Assembly (NCBI RefSeq): GCF_001949145.1
Contig: NW_019091361.1
Span: forward strand, 2,403,825-2,465,824
Length of the DNA stretch: 62,000 nt
Source: Acanthaster planci
Taxonomy: Eukaryota; Echinodermata; Asteroidea; Valvatida; Acanthasteridae
Direction: 5' to 3'
A model generated the notes under the pieces. It had not been told where the DNA came from. It worked only from the letters and a program-made list of their open reading frames with translations, and searched no databases. The translations under genes were made by a program, and so were the position numbers. Of the stretch, positions 48,801 to 57,299 are shown piece after piece (the stretch's first letter is position 1; each line of letters starts with the position of its first letter).

Positions 48801-51204
48801 CTAAGCGACTTTTGTGCTCAAATTGGGATTTTTACCTCATCTCGAGGCCCCTTTGAAATTTCAATTCAAAACGACTCGAAATCGTTCAGTAGAAAAAGTA
48901 ATAAGACTTTTTCCACCGAGATTTTCTGAGATTTTTCCGCTCTGTGAATGTGCCTTCGTCGCTTTCACCTTTAAACACTTCCCGAATTATACTGGAATAA
49001 AAGGAAAATTAAGTACCCATAGTCCTTGGTTATTGGCTATTTGGATAGATCAGTATGATCTTGCCAAGCTACCTGACGCATTGCACTTCGGTCAAAGTCT
49101 CATGACTACAGCCAGCCGCCAAGAACACTTGTAGTCGATTTATAAATAGAACACCGAACACCTACATTTCGCAAATCGCAGAAAGTCTTTACAGGCGTCT
49201 CTAATAGCGACATGTGGTTTGGAGGATAGGGTGTATGAACAGGACATGTGGTGAGAAACTGAATTATGAAACATTGTGGAATCACGTGAAGGGATTATCA
49301 TTTGTAATTGTTTTGTCGCCAATATGGGCACGGTTGAGGCGAAGCACGGCCCGACAGGTGACTGGCGATAATGCTCGTTATATTAATATTTGAATGTTTG
49401 CAGTACAAATATTTTGTTATAATTTTGTTGTTTCGTGACGCAGATTTATGGATAACCCCAAACTGGAACTTGTGTGGAGTGAAGAAACAGATGTCATATC
49501 TAAGTGCTAACTGACTTCGATTATGGTCACTGTGTTCAATTGAATTTAGTTGAATAACTCGCTGAATTTTGGGATGCAATACAAATTGATTAAAAAGTCC
49601 TTTGTGTAGTTCTTATTCCTCCCGGTTCTGATGCATTGTGTACTGAAGTCGAAAATTACGGAAGAAATATCGAATATGTTTCCATCCTGTTCGATTTTCT
49701 CTTCAAGCATTAATCTACACGTTGATCATCTACAGTGTGAGACTTAAGTATTGTCTTCGACTTGAATGAGAACGCACGTGAAAACAAACTATTTCGTATT
49801 GTCGTCCGTTTATCGTGAAATTGTTTATTACCCCTTTTTGCAGCCCCGATGTAACTTGGCGCGATGCCCAACACATCATTGTCCAGACTTCCAACACTAG
49901 ACTCTTACGAGAAGCCGAGGGAGTGGAATGGCGCCGTAACGCGGCCGGTCACGTGTTCAGCGACTACTTCGGATTCGGGCTGTTGGATGCCGAGGCTATG
50001 GTCGATCTCGCCAACCCCGAGAGTTGGATGTCAGTTCCCGAAAAGAGTGTCTGTACGATCAAAGCCGGACCCTCGTTCACGGAAAGGTGACTGGTATAAC
50101 CCATGCTACTGACTGGCTCACTTAGTTTAGAAATTGAAACCTAAATAGCAAAGAGAAGATCGGCCGTTGCATTCAAGAGAATCAATAAACAACATTACAG
50201 TATTTAAAAATAGATAAAGACACAAACATATTATGAATTGTACACGGCTACACTTTATTCAACAGTTTTTGAGAGAGGTAACGATTTCATGACTTATTAA
50301 CAGAAAACTCACGCGCAACCAACCAATCAAGCTAGATATAGTGACGGACGGATGTGAGGGAACCAGCGATGAAGTCACTTACCTAGAGCACGTGATTTTT
50401 TCAGTGTCCATCGACTACAGTCGCCGCGGGGCTCTCAATGTACACCTTACCTCTCCATCCGGTATGTAAAGATCAAATCACAATACTTAACCATAAAAAA
50501 TGTGACTGAACCCCCCAAATGTGGCTGCAGCTAAGTAAGAAATCATGCGCTGGCCTCTAGTAGACAGTTGCAACCACTCCCCATGGACGCCGGGGACGGT
50601 GTCCGTTGCCCCCTGTCGCATGCAACAAGTAATAATTCGCACAAGACGAATAGCGTAAAACTGTGTATAATAATTCAGATTTGACTTTTGAAATACTTTG
50701 TTATTGAAAAAAAAATCATAACCTTTGTAAATATAAACAGTCTTAGCTCCAGATAAAAAGAATTGCCTATAATAGGATTTGCCTTTAGGGATCTGCCCCC
50801 CCCCCACGTGAATCATCTTTCAATCTTGAATGAAGGAACCAAGACGAAGCTATTGACTGAGCGCCGTGAGGACTCCTCAGATGAGAGTATGGACAACTTC
50901 CCTCTGATGTCTGTGCAACTTTGGGGAGAGCAAGCGGCAATTGGAGACGGAGTCTGGAAACTCGACATCTTTGACTCGGTATTCAAAACCCAACAGCATG
51001 ACAGCATGAAACCATTTTTGACTCAGATTAAATTGTCTTTTTGACCATTTTCGGATTATATACGATTTTTGATTTCCTTTTTCTTTGTCACAGACTTTGG
51101 AAGACATTAGCGTCGGACACAACGGTTACCTACGAGACTGGAGGCTTGAACTTCACGGGACTAAGGAACTACCGAAGTACGTGAATTCAGCCAGGGGACC
51201 GTAG
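39674..51204 (+). CDS. PCSK1: Prohormone convertase, PC1/3-like (kexin/furin-family serine protease)
   Basis: Thirteen exons join in phase to 626 residues ending at TAG 51204. Order: signal peptide (about 1-25, core [10 protein letters not shown]); inhibitory prodomain with a secondary RSKR site (87-90) and primary RRTKR site (116-120); subtilisin-like catalytic domain with D178 (VDDG), H219 (HGTRCAGE), oxyanion N320 (ASGNGG) and S392 (GTSASAP); P domain (about 450-610) ending [10 protein letters not shown]. The prodomain piece [12 protein letters not shown] and the P-domain pieces LLTERRED and LMSVQLWGE match PC1/3 more closely than furin, PC2 or PC7 as I recall them, and N320 excludes PC2, which has Asp there. 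The enzyme should cut peptide precursors after paired basic residues in secretory granules. There is no Cys-rich region or membrane anchor. P-domain RRGDL is RRGAL here (530-534). An alternative end at 55930 is described separately. Some divergence leaves a PC1-versus-furin-group call slightly open. Confidence 0.93.
39881..42095 (+). other. Convertase intron 1
   Basis: A 2.2-kb phase-0 intron of AT-rich unique-looking sequence. No embedded gene or clear transposon was recognised. Confidence 0.85.
42096..42203 (+). CDS. PCSK1: Convertase exon 2: prodomain with internal RSKR site
   Basis: Acceptor TTCCGACAAG, donor CGG/GTAAAA; 36 codons from [12 protein letters not shown] to LADDHR. Boundaries fit PC1 exactly (IGSLENHYL...LSDDDR). 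The R87-S-K-R90 site matches the secondary autoprocessing site of the family. Confidence 0.9.
42204..42828 (+). other. Convertase intron 2
   Basis: A 625-bp phase-0 intron. Its part from about 42555 to 42789 ends in GGATCTGCCCCTGA, resembling a decayed hAT-type MITE terminus; the other end is too diverged to define. Confidence 0.8.
42829..42942 (+). CDS. PCSK1: Convertase exon 3: primary activation site
   Basis: Acceptor TTCTCACTCAAAAG, donor CTG/GTAAGA; 38 codons. [11 protein letters not shown] ends the prodomain, so the mature enzyme starts near N121. [12 protein letters not shown] is the conserved start of the catalytic domain. Confidence 0.92.
43188..43296 (+). CDS. PCSK1: Convertase exon 4: catalytic Asp
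   Basis: Acceptor GACTTTTAG, donor GAC-G/GTGAGC, phase 1. It ends GVVVSIVDD(G), with D178 as the catalytic aspartate. Confidence 0.93.
43565..43688 (+). repeat. TTNGG pentamer satellite, first block
   Basis: Head-to-tail pentamers TTTGG, CTTGG, TTAGG and TTAGT, often in a 20-bp order (GGTTTGGTTTGGCTTGGTTA). G-rich on the plus strand. It lies in convertase intron 4. Confidence 0.9.
43689..44361. other. Insert splitting the pentamer satellite
   Basis: A 673-bp segment unlike the satellite. It starts TAGACCCGTAGGCTGGGG with long G- and C-runs and contains a GC-rich stretch (43920-44010) with an 11-bp inverted pair AACGCTGCGCC / GGCGCAGCGTT. It may be a mobile element inserted into the array, but no terminal repeats or target duplication were found. 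Confidence 0.45.
44362..44903 (+). repeat. TTNGG pentamer satellite, second block
   Basis: About 540 bp of the same pentamer family, mostly TTAGG-TTTGG-TTTGG-CTTGG in 20-bp register with local deletions. One unknown base at 44629 marks an assembly uncertainty, so the true length may differ. Confidence 0.92.
45412..45556. mobile_element. 145-bp MITE with 5-bp target duplication
   Basis: The ends TAATTATATATAACAGGATT-TGCCCTTACCCA and its near-perfect inverse (TGGGTAAGGGCAAAACCTGT and onward) face each other. GATGT lies directly outside both ends (45407-45411, 45557-45561). The centre contains GTAAGCTTGTAAGG and CGCAAGCTC. No coding capacity. Confidence 0.82.
45823..45937 (+). CDS. PCSK1: Convertase exon 5
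   Basis: Acceptor ATTTTATTCTAG, donor AAT-GG/GTAATA. It encodes [20 protein letters not shown] and the stretch to NHNG, corresponding to PC1 [23 protein letters not shown]. Confidence 0.93.
46246..46334 (+). CDS. PCSK1: Convertase exon 6: catalytic His
   Basis: Acceptor TTTCTGTTCTAG, donor GGA-G/GTAAGT. It encodes (G)[20 protein letters not shown] through EANIG, including H219. Confidence 0.94.
46457..46629 (+). CDS. PCSK1: Convertase exon 7: SWGPTDDG block
   Basis: Acceptor TCTGTTTCGCCAG, donor CGG/GTGAGT. It encodes [13 protein letters not shown] and [10 protein letters not shown], a family signature that shapes the basic-residue specificity pocket. Confidence 0.94.
46700..46890. mobile_element. 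Short relative of the ATCCGACTACC-terminus element
   Basis: It begins CGATCCGACTACCCACCGCT, the same terminus as the element at 36308, followed by ACTTATAAGTGAGGC. An imperfect inverse (GCCTCACTTATGAAAAGGCG, GTGGGTAC) ends near 46885. It lies in convertase intron 7 (46630-47607). Confidence 0.6.
47608..47747 (+). CDS. PCSK1: Convertase exon 8: oxyanion-hole Asn
   Basis: Acceptor AATAAAACAG, donor ACA-TT/GTGAGT, phase 2. It encodes [20 protein letters not shown], with N320 of the oxyanion hole; Asn here rules out PC2. Confidence 0.94.
47748..48552 (+). other. Convertase intron 8
   Basis: An 805-bp phase-2 intron, pyrimidine-rich towards the acceptor. Nothing else was recognised in it. Confidence 0.85.
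48553..48723 (+). CDS. PCSK1: Convertase exon 9: catalytic Ser
   Basis: Acceptor TTTTTTCCCTTAG, donor GCA-AA/GTAAGC. It encodes [16 protein letters not shown] and [20 protein letters not shown], with catalytic S392. Confidence 0.95.
48724..49843 (+). other. Convertase intron 9
   Basis: A 1.1-kb phase-2 intron. Only AT-rich unique-looking sequence is visible. Confidence 0.85.
49844..50086 (+). CDS. PCSK1: Convertase exon 10: end of catalytic domain
   Basis: Acceptor CCCCTTTTTGCAG, donor GAA-AG/GTGACT. It encodes (N)[18 protein letters not shown] through [15 protein letters not shown], the conserved C-terminal end of the protease domain, and the entry to the P domain. Confidence 0.94.
50304..50461 (+). 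CDS. PCSK1: Convertase exon 11: P domain, first part
   Basis: Acceptor CTTATTAACAG, donor TCC-G/GTATGT. It encodes [20 protein letters not shown] and HLTSPSG. The usual RRGDL motif reads RRGAL. Confidence 0.93.
50836..50978 (+). CDS. PCSK1: Convertase exon 12: P domain, middle
   Basis: Acceptor CTTGAATGAAG (a weak pyrimidine tract), donor TCG/GTATTC. It encodes [18 protein letters not shown] and [12 protein letters not shown], the segment most PC1-like by eye. Confidence 0.9.
51094..51204 (+). CDS. PCSK1: Convertase exon 13: end of P domain, two possible endings
   Basis: Acceptor TTCTTTGTCACAG. It encodes [18 protein letters not shown] and then either reads on to a TAG at 51202-51204 or is spliced at an internal GAA/GTACGT donor (last exon base 51176). 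No poly(A) signal follows the TAG closely, which favours the spliced form. Confidence 0.85.
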   Translation, partial: TLEDISVGHNGYLRDWRLELHGTKELPKYVNSARGP

Positions 51205-51300
51205 CTGTGAAAGTAACTCGCTGGTGCACGGAATGGACCTTCTCCAGAAACTGAGATTGAGATACTAACTGAGAACAGAGACCCAAATCATTTACTTTCT

Positions 51301-51487
51301 TACAATAGAAAGTAGGTTTGCGGTAGCACCATGGACGTATCTCTTTTGTGAGTATTTGCGGTTCTGAAAAGAACCAGTTCTTTTCAGAACCGCAAATACT
51401 CACAAAAGAACCAGTTCTTTTCAGAACCGCAAATACTCACAAAAGAGATACGTCCATGGTGCTACCGCAAACCTACTTTCTATTGTA
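51301..51487. mobile_element. 187-bp hairpin MITE with perfect 74-bp arms
   Basis: The arm at 51301-51374 (starting TACAATAGAAAGTAGGTTTG) is repeated inverted without mismatch at 51414-51487. Between them a 37-bp piece of the right arm (AACCAGTTCTTTTCAGAACC onward) is duplicated in tandem. Both ends are TA, as in Tc1/mariner-type MITEs with TA target sites. The perfect arms imply a young or actively homogenised copy. Confidence 0.9.
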
Positions 51488-52161
51488 CCTATTCACCATG
51501 CAAACCTTCAAGACTTATTTACTTTCATCTCCTTTTTTGCCCATCACTCGAGAACACGAGCCTTACATGGGATGTGTTAAGATCAACCCAAGCGTTTTGT
51601 TTCATCATTTATTTGTTAAAATATTCATTTGTGTTTTTTTCTGAATTTGGAATGTTATGTCATGATTTTTCCCGCCCAAAGCAGTGATAACAAATCAGCC
51701 ACATCCTGTTGTGCAGCCACTCACTTGCCAGTCCAAACTATTTTTCTGTATGAGTTGTAGTAGCCTACATCATGCCTACATAGGCTACGAGATAATGATT
51801 TCCTCCAAATGATGCCTCTATTCGAGTTTAAAATGTACAGCATCGAGAAGTCAATATTATATCTTTCCTACAACAGGGAAACTGCTATACGAAGGCATTA
51901 TAATGAGAACAATAGGCGTTGGTCGATGGCAGGGGAAGATGTTTTAAATGCAAGAAGTTTCAAACGAGTATATTCATAATATTTATTTTTCTATATTGCC
52001 AAGTATTTTGGAATATAATAAGTATATTATGCTCACTTTTGACCGAATCTGTCGAAAAACAAGTCGACACGTGTTTCCTCTGGGTCTAAATTTGGAGAAG
52101 TTGAACTTTCCTTGCAGTGATACGATGCACATATGATTAAAATTGGACTTATATACAGTGT

Positions 52162-52360
52162 CTGTCAGTACGGAGGCCTATGAGGGCCATATGTAAAAAA
52201 CTTTTGTGATCCTATCTCGTCGGGGGTAGTTACTACTATCTCGCCGCGACGACTTATCACTCGCCGCTGCAAGATACTCTTTCAACGGTTTAACTCGCTG
52301 GAGAGAGGTAATAACTCGAAAAAAAATGCAAGTGGCTTTTATATGCTTCCGTACTGTCAG
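52162..52360. mobile_element. MITE with CTGTCAGTACGGA termini
   Basis: The left end CTGTCAGTACGGAGGCCTAT and the right end (CTGACAGTACGGAAGCATAT on the other strand) form imperfect inverted repeats of about 35 bp. The middle has repeated TATCTCGTCG / CTCGCCGCGACGA / CTCGCCGCTGC blocks. Possible TA insertion site inside the terminus. Confidence 0.7.
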
Positions 52361-52502
52361 TGAGTGTCGTAAATTTGTGCCGGAAATGGGGATGACTCCC
52401 CAGACATAGAATTTTGAAAACCGGGGGCCGTGGGTGCTGATACCGTACGACACTATGACGGGGGAAATGTTCATGATCATACAGATGTTCATCTGTATTA
52501 TG

Positions 52503-52857
52503 TACCGATGTGGCGGTCTCAGCTGTCTCCTGGTCTTAGCGGCCGGTCCCCTTACCAAATATGGTAAAAATACGTCATGCCATCTCTCCACACAACAACG
52601 GGAAAGTCGTTTTAAGCGGCGTGCTGAGCAGTGCAGCCCATGCATACTTCACGTTGTACGTGACGTGTGCTGTACATAGTCTTACACCAAAGATAATAAC
52701 ACCGTTTATAGTACCTTGCAAGTTAGTCATGCGGACATCTCAGCACGGAAGACCAACGAGACCGTGCTTGTGTCGTGCTTAAATGTCCGGCTACGTCAGG
52801 GGGACCAGTGAGACCGGGAGACAGCTGAGACCGCCACACCCGGCGGTATAGACCTTT
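52503..52857. mobile_element. Foldback-type inverted pair TGTGGCGGTCTCAGC
   Basis: TGTGGCGGTCTCAGCTGTCT (52509 onward) recurs inverted at about 52812-52839, and the similarity extends over about 45 bp (GGTCT-AC/GC-GGTCCCC). The 250-bp spacer is unique and non-coding. It is probably a MITE; its exact ends are not clear. Confidence 0.6.
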
Positions 52858-55800
52858 TCACCGACGTGACTAAATGTAAAACCCACCACCACTAGTGGAC
52901 CGCCTTGGCCACGATGATCGCATATGTTCCTATGGGCAGCTTCAACCACGTGCAAGCGCACGTGCCAACGCTGCATGTTTGACTTGTTTATCTTTAATAG
53001 GTAGATTACCATCACAACACTATGCACTCATTACCATCACTAAACATCATACCTCCAGCACGATCGTGACATCACTGGAAAAGGGTCTATTACATTCCCG
53101 AGGAATCTTACATTATGGCTTTTTAAAATTTGTTCTCCCTTTTTAGTGCTTGTGAATACATTTTGAATGTTGGGAAATTGGATCAATTTTTCACAATTGG
53201 CCTTACTTTTTTCTCACCACGAAACGGTGTGGGAATGACTCAATAGCTGACACTCTCGGTCAAAAAGTGGGGGATGTAAGTATACGTATACCCATCCCTC
53301 GGGATTTACGCTTATGCTGCTAGCTTAGTTGAATGCAGAATTGAAGCAAATGAAAGGCTATTTCAGTGCTCATTCCAGAAACTTACATTCAGGAATACGG
53401 GTCCAGTGCAATCACAGTGCAATAAAAGTCACAGAATTGGAATCGATATGTGTATGAAAAATGTGTATCCTTTGCTACAACTTGTTCAGTCTTCTCGCCC
53501 AAGCTACGTACGAAGTTTACAGAAGATAGATCATCGGTGAAATGAGATTTATTCCATGTATCCGACTTCGTGCTTTCGTCGTGTCCAGAGAATACAAAAG
53601 TGATTTATTATTTTCCGGCCAAAACCATTTGTTAAATTGATATACACGGAGGGTATATGTGCCGGTCGGTAGTTTGGTTTCCTGCCCACAGATTCAACAC
53701 CATTCCCGGAGTGAGACGAAAATAACGATAAATGGGATCAATATGTGTGTTTTTGTGAGTTACAGTGCTCTGAAAATGACGGTGGTGTTATTTTGAAATT
53801 GGACTCAACATTTTAATAGGGCGAGTGAGCCCTCTTGGACGAAATTAAGCTTTCGTTTGAGCAATTTTAAATGAAAAAAGAGCTACATTAACCGGAAAAC
53901 CTACATTCCAAGTAACACGGGCGAACCTATAAATGTTCGTTTTAGCCTCATCCAACGCAACGCAAGCACGGACACGGAATACCCTCCAGTTGCCATGGCG
54001 TTAAGTAGTCACGCCCCCCAACTTTATACGTCACTATAGCCCTCTCCTTCCAATGCATCCTCCCACTCAATGAACACCTCGCAATTCAAAAGCTAGAGGG
54101 TGCAGTTCCATTCAATAATTCCTGCTGACTTCATTTCCACAAAATGTGCCATCATACAGTTCCTTTATTTAAAGGAGATTGTTTTGCCGGCAAATGGAGG
54201 AATTGTGGAAATACAGGCCAGGGACAACTCTTTGGGTTAAGGGGGCTCCCATCCCCGGGGAGGGCACTGAGTGAGGAACAAAAATGGTCCTGAGTGCCGA
54301 GAGAGTAGAAGAAAGTTGGGAGCCGCCTTGGGAACTATCCCTGTTCTGGGAGTAAGTTTCTTTTGTGTACATAATTGGAACTTTGGCTGACAAGAAATTT
54401 AAAGACTAGGGCAAGACAATAATTTAATTTTTGTTTGAGAAACTCTAGTAATTAATGTAGGCTTGCGAGAATTCAGCCCTGAACTTTGTTGATTATACTG
54501 TTTTAGTCGGGACATGAATTAGTTCACTGCACAATTCCTCCACGAATCTGCTTCAGGGTGTTATCCGTATCAAAAGAACTGTTTGCGTAAGTATATAATT
54601 GGAACTAGCAGTACTACAGGGCTAACAATGAGTGCAAGTATTTTTAAAAATATATTATTAATGCATCATTATCACATTGGGCACACAAAACAATATATAC
54701 ACAACTAAAGACAAGATGACCGGAGCTGAAAAATCGAACCTAATGATTGCCAACAGGCAAACAGCCCCCAAATCTTATGAATATTGGTTGGGGATTTTTA
54801 TTGGTCATAGAAAACTAAGCTTAACCTCTCTTAAGAGCATTTGTACACGATGGTTCTGGTTCAAGGGAGGGTCGTTTTTGAGGGGTTGCTCATCATTTGT
54901 TATCTACATGACTTGAGTGTTGGATAAAGACAGTCATCGCCTGTATATTATTTCTTCAATTCAATAAAATCTTGAATTTTACTGCAACAACTCATAATAT
55001 ATAATTATACAGTCTCCCGTGTGACAATCAAGTCTTGTTCAAAACTGTGGCCTACAACCACAGGGCTTTACGTAATGGTTGGTAAGATTGCGCAACCCTT
55101 CATTGACCAACTGCTTGGGTTATCAGAGTGATTTTACTGCTTTCATCTATATGTCTTATGTTATCCTCTGATTTTATTTATTCATTTTTATTTACTTTTT
55201 CCTTTTGTCACCTGTTTATCTTTTCACTCTTAAGCGAAATCCCGCTTGCACTTTCACTTAATGCTCTTTAATCAAGCACCGTACCCTGAAAAAAATATAC
55301 CAGTGCCCGATCTCCCTCTTCGGTAATAAAGTTGTTTTAGCGCCTTGGGATGTGAAAATTTATTCAATCAGTAGTCCATTGCCTAATTTAATCACTTCAC
55401 ATTTCTGAAGTGAACAACACTCCATTGCGATTTTGCATTGTCATGCTTATTTTTCTGCCAAAGTAATAATTTAAAGAACACAATCAAATCAGAGGAGGTA
55501 CGAAAAAGTTTGGAACGGATATACACAACGCCCTCTTTTGTCATAATTTCAATAATTATTTGATGCTGTGAAGGGCTGTTTTCCAATACTCAACTTCGGC
55601 TCCGTCTAAGGCTTCAACTGTTTTTTTAACTAGCTAACGTTGAAGCTGTAAGCGCCGTAGTTAGTTTAATAGTGCCACAAAACATCGAATAAGATGCAAG
55701 AGAGTCAGAGATTACAGTAATTCAACTTAATTTAAACGATTCAGGCTCACAATCGGCGATTGGTTTTGGGAACGAAGCCACAAACGGAGCCCAAGTCGAG

Positions 55801-55878
55801 TATTGGAAAAGGGCCTGATTTCATTCATGTCATTAGGCCTGTACCCATTTCCCTGTACTGTCTTCTTATGCGTTTCAG
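52858..55878 (+). other. Rest of the putative last convertase intron
   Basis: No gene was recognised. Composition is AT-rich, with a GTATACGTATAC palindrome near 53281-53292 and otherwise no clear repeats. Confidence 0.5.
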
Positions 55879-55930
55879 GGCACAACAGGATCCGGGAACC
55901 AGTCCGAAAAAAAACACACAGACAAGCTAA
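55879..55930 (+). CDS. PCSK1: Probable alternative terminal exon of the convertase
   Basis: A long pyrimidine-rich acceptor (CTGTCTTCTTATGCGTTTCAG) precedes 52 coding bases. Joined to the donor at 51176 the phase fits and the protein continues as K-AQQDPGTSPKKNTQTS before a TAA, giving 634 residues. AATAAA at 56035-56040 completes a plausible last exon. The tail is short and hydrophilic and lacks the long C-terminal sorting domain of vertebrate PC1/3. The join is inferred, not proven. Confidence 0.45.
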
Positions 55931-56034
55931 GCTTTGGCGCACTACAGTTAGTGTTGTAGCTCCAGTAAAAAAATCAGTGCATTGCGATCGATTTGTAACA
56001 GTTTACAATTAAATGACGTCGTGATTCGCGCTTT

Positions 56035-56040
56035 AATAAA
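56035..56040 (+). terminator. Probable convertase poly(A) signal
   Basis: AATAAA lies 105 bp after the stop codon of the proposed terminal exon and about 950 bp before the FAM81 start codon. Confidence 0.45.
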
Positions 56041-56164
56041 ATTATGCCAAAGCACTTCAAGGTAGAAAGGCTTTCAACTGTTTTGCTGCAAGAGAATATG
56101 TCGTAAAGTAGTGTAACTAGACTGCGAGTGTGTTACATGAGCACGGTGAGAAATTATTATTACA

Positions 56165-56180
56165 GGTTGCCATGGTTACC
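56165..56180. promoter_or_regulatory. RFX X-box upstream of FAM81
   Basis: On the minus strand GGTAACCATGGCAACC contains GTAACC-AT-GGCAAC, an exact match to GTNRCC-N2-RGYAAC. It is about 820 bp before the FAM81 start codon and just beyond the proposed end of the convertase gene, a position suited to a FAM81 promoter. Confidence 0.6.
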
Positions 56181-56987
56181 AAGGTATCCCTGCTGTTTGT
56201 AGCCTTTGTTTAGATCTTACGGTACTTTATTACTTCACTGAGAGAACTAATGATCACAAAGAAGAACTATCCTTGGGAAAGATGTGCAGCATCCCGACAC
56301 TGTAGACGTTGGCCTAATCCACTTCCATGGCCAGATTGAAGTTGATGGCCTTGGGCCTATAGTCTAGTTCAATAGTTGTGTAGCCTAGGCGGTCCACAAT
56401 CCACATAGACTAGCCCTAGTACTATATTTTAGGCCTAGGCATGCTAGGCCTACTTTAGATTTTCGAAGTAGGCAAATATTTTTCAAGCCCCACTCCCAGT
56501 CCTCATTTTTATCTCGACATTTTAGCAATGACTAACCACCTTCACTGCATTTATAACCGATGGAGGCAGGATTTAATATTCTTTTCTCATTCTTAACATA
56601 GTTTTACTTAGCTTTTATTTATGCCCGTTTAATATTAAATGTAACTAACCTCAAAAAAGACAAAAATTGCTTAACTTGGTGACTTAAGAAATCGCTATGC
56701 GTGTGCCCATGCAATTTTTTTTTTGCTAAGCACAGCAATGTTGTTTTTTGCTAACCATTCATGAAGCACAACTGAATCAAATTTGCTCAACTGTAAGCAA
56801 AGTGAAATTGAGCCCTGGGGTTGTGCTCAAAATCAGAAATTTGGCAATTGCCAAATTTTCAACATAGGCGGAGTTTTCCTTGGAGATTGAATCGATGAGT
56901 GATTCCGATTTATATGCATCTTCATAAATGCCTCTGTTTAGATGTGAGCATCGGCCCAACAGTTGTTTCAACCCGCCATCTCTGATA

Positions 56988-57299
56988 ATGGCCCGATACC
57001 CAGGAGGTGGACAGTTACCCCCCATCCACTGGGACGACAGGGACAGCCCAAGCCACCCCCGTCCCTTGGCCGGCAACAAACAGGTGTATTTTGGTAGTCA
57101 CGGGTCGCCGCTGTTTGACGACAGCCCCCACAGCGCTATCGTGTCCAGGGCAGTGCTGCTGGAGCAGGACTTTGCCAACAATTTGTCCCAGGGTCAGGGC
57201 GGGTCAGTGTTGTGGCAGGAGAGAAACGCCCAAGCCGTCTTGCAAGACTACATTCACACCGTGACGATGGCCATCAAGAAGATCAGTAAAGAAATGGAG
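56988..57299 (+). CDS. FAM81: FAM81 exon 1
   Basis: 104 codons, donor GAG/GTGAGT, phase 0. It contains the Pro-rich N-terminus (MARYPGGGQLPPIHW) and the first helical segment AQAVLQDYIHTVTMAIKKIS. The alternative upstream ATG at 56928 would add 20 residues. Confidence 0.88.

Noticed and set aside
52178-52645. 155-codon open frame on the minus strand
   Set aside because: It runs through a MITE and into the next inverted-repeat element; the peptide reflects repeat DNA, not a gene.
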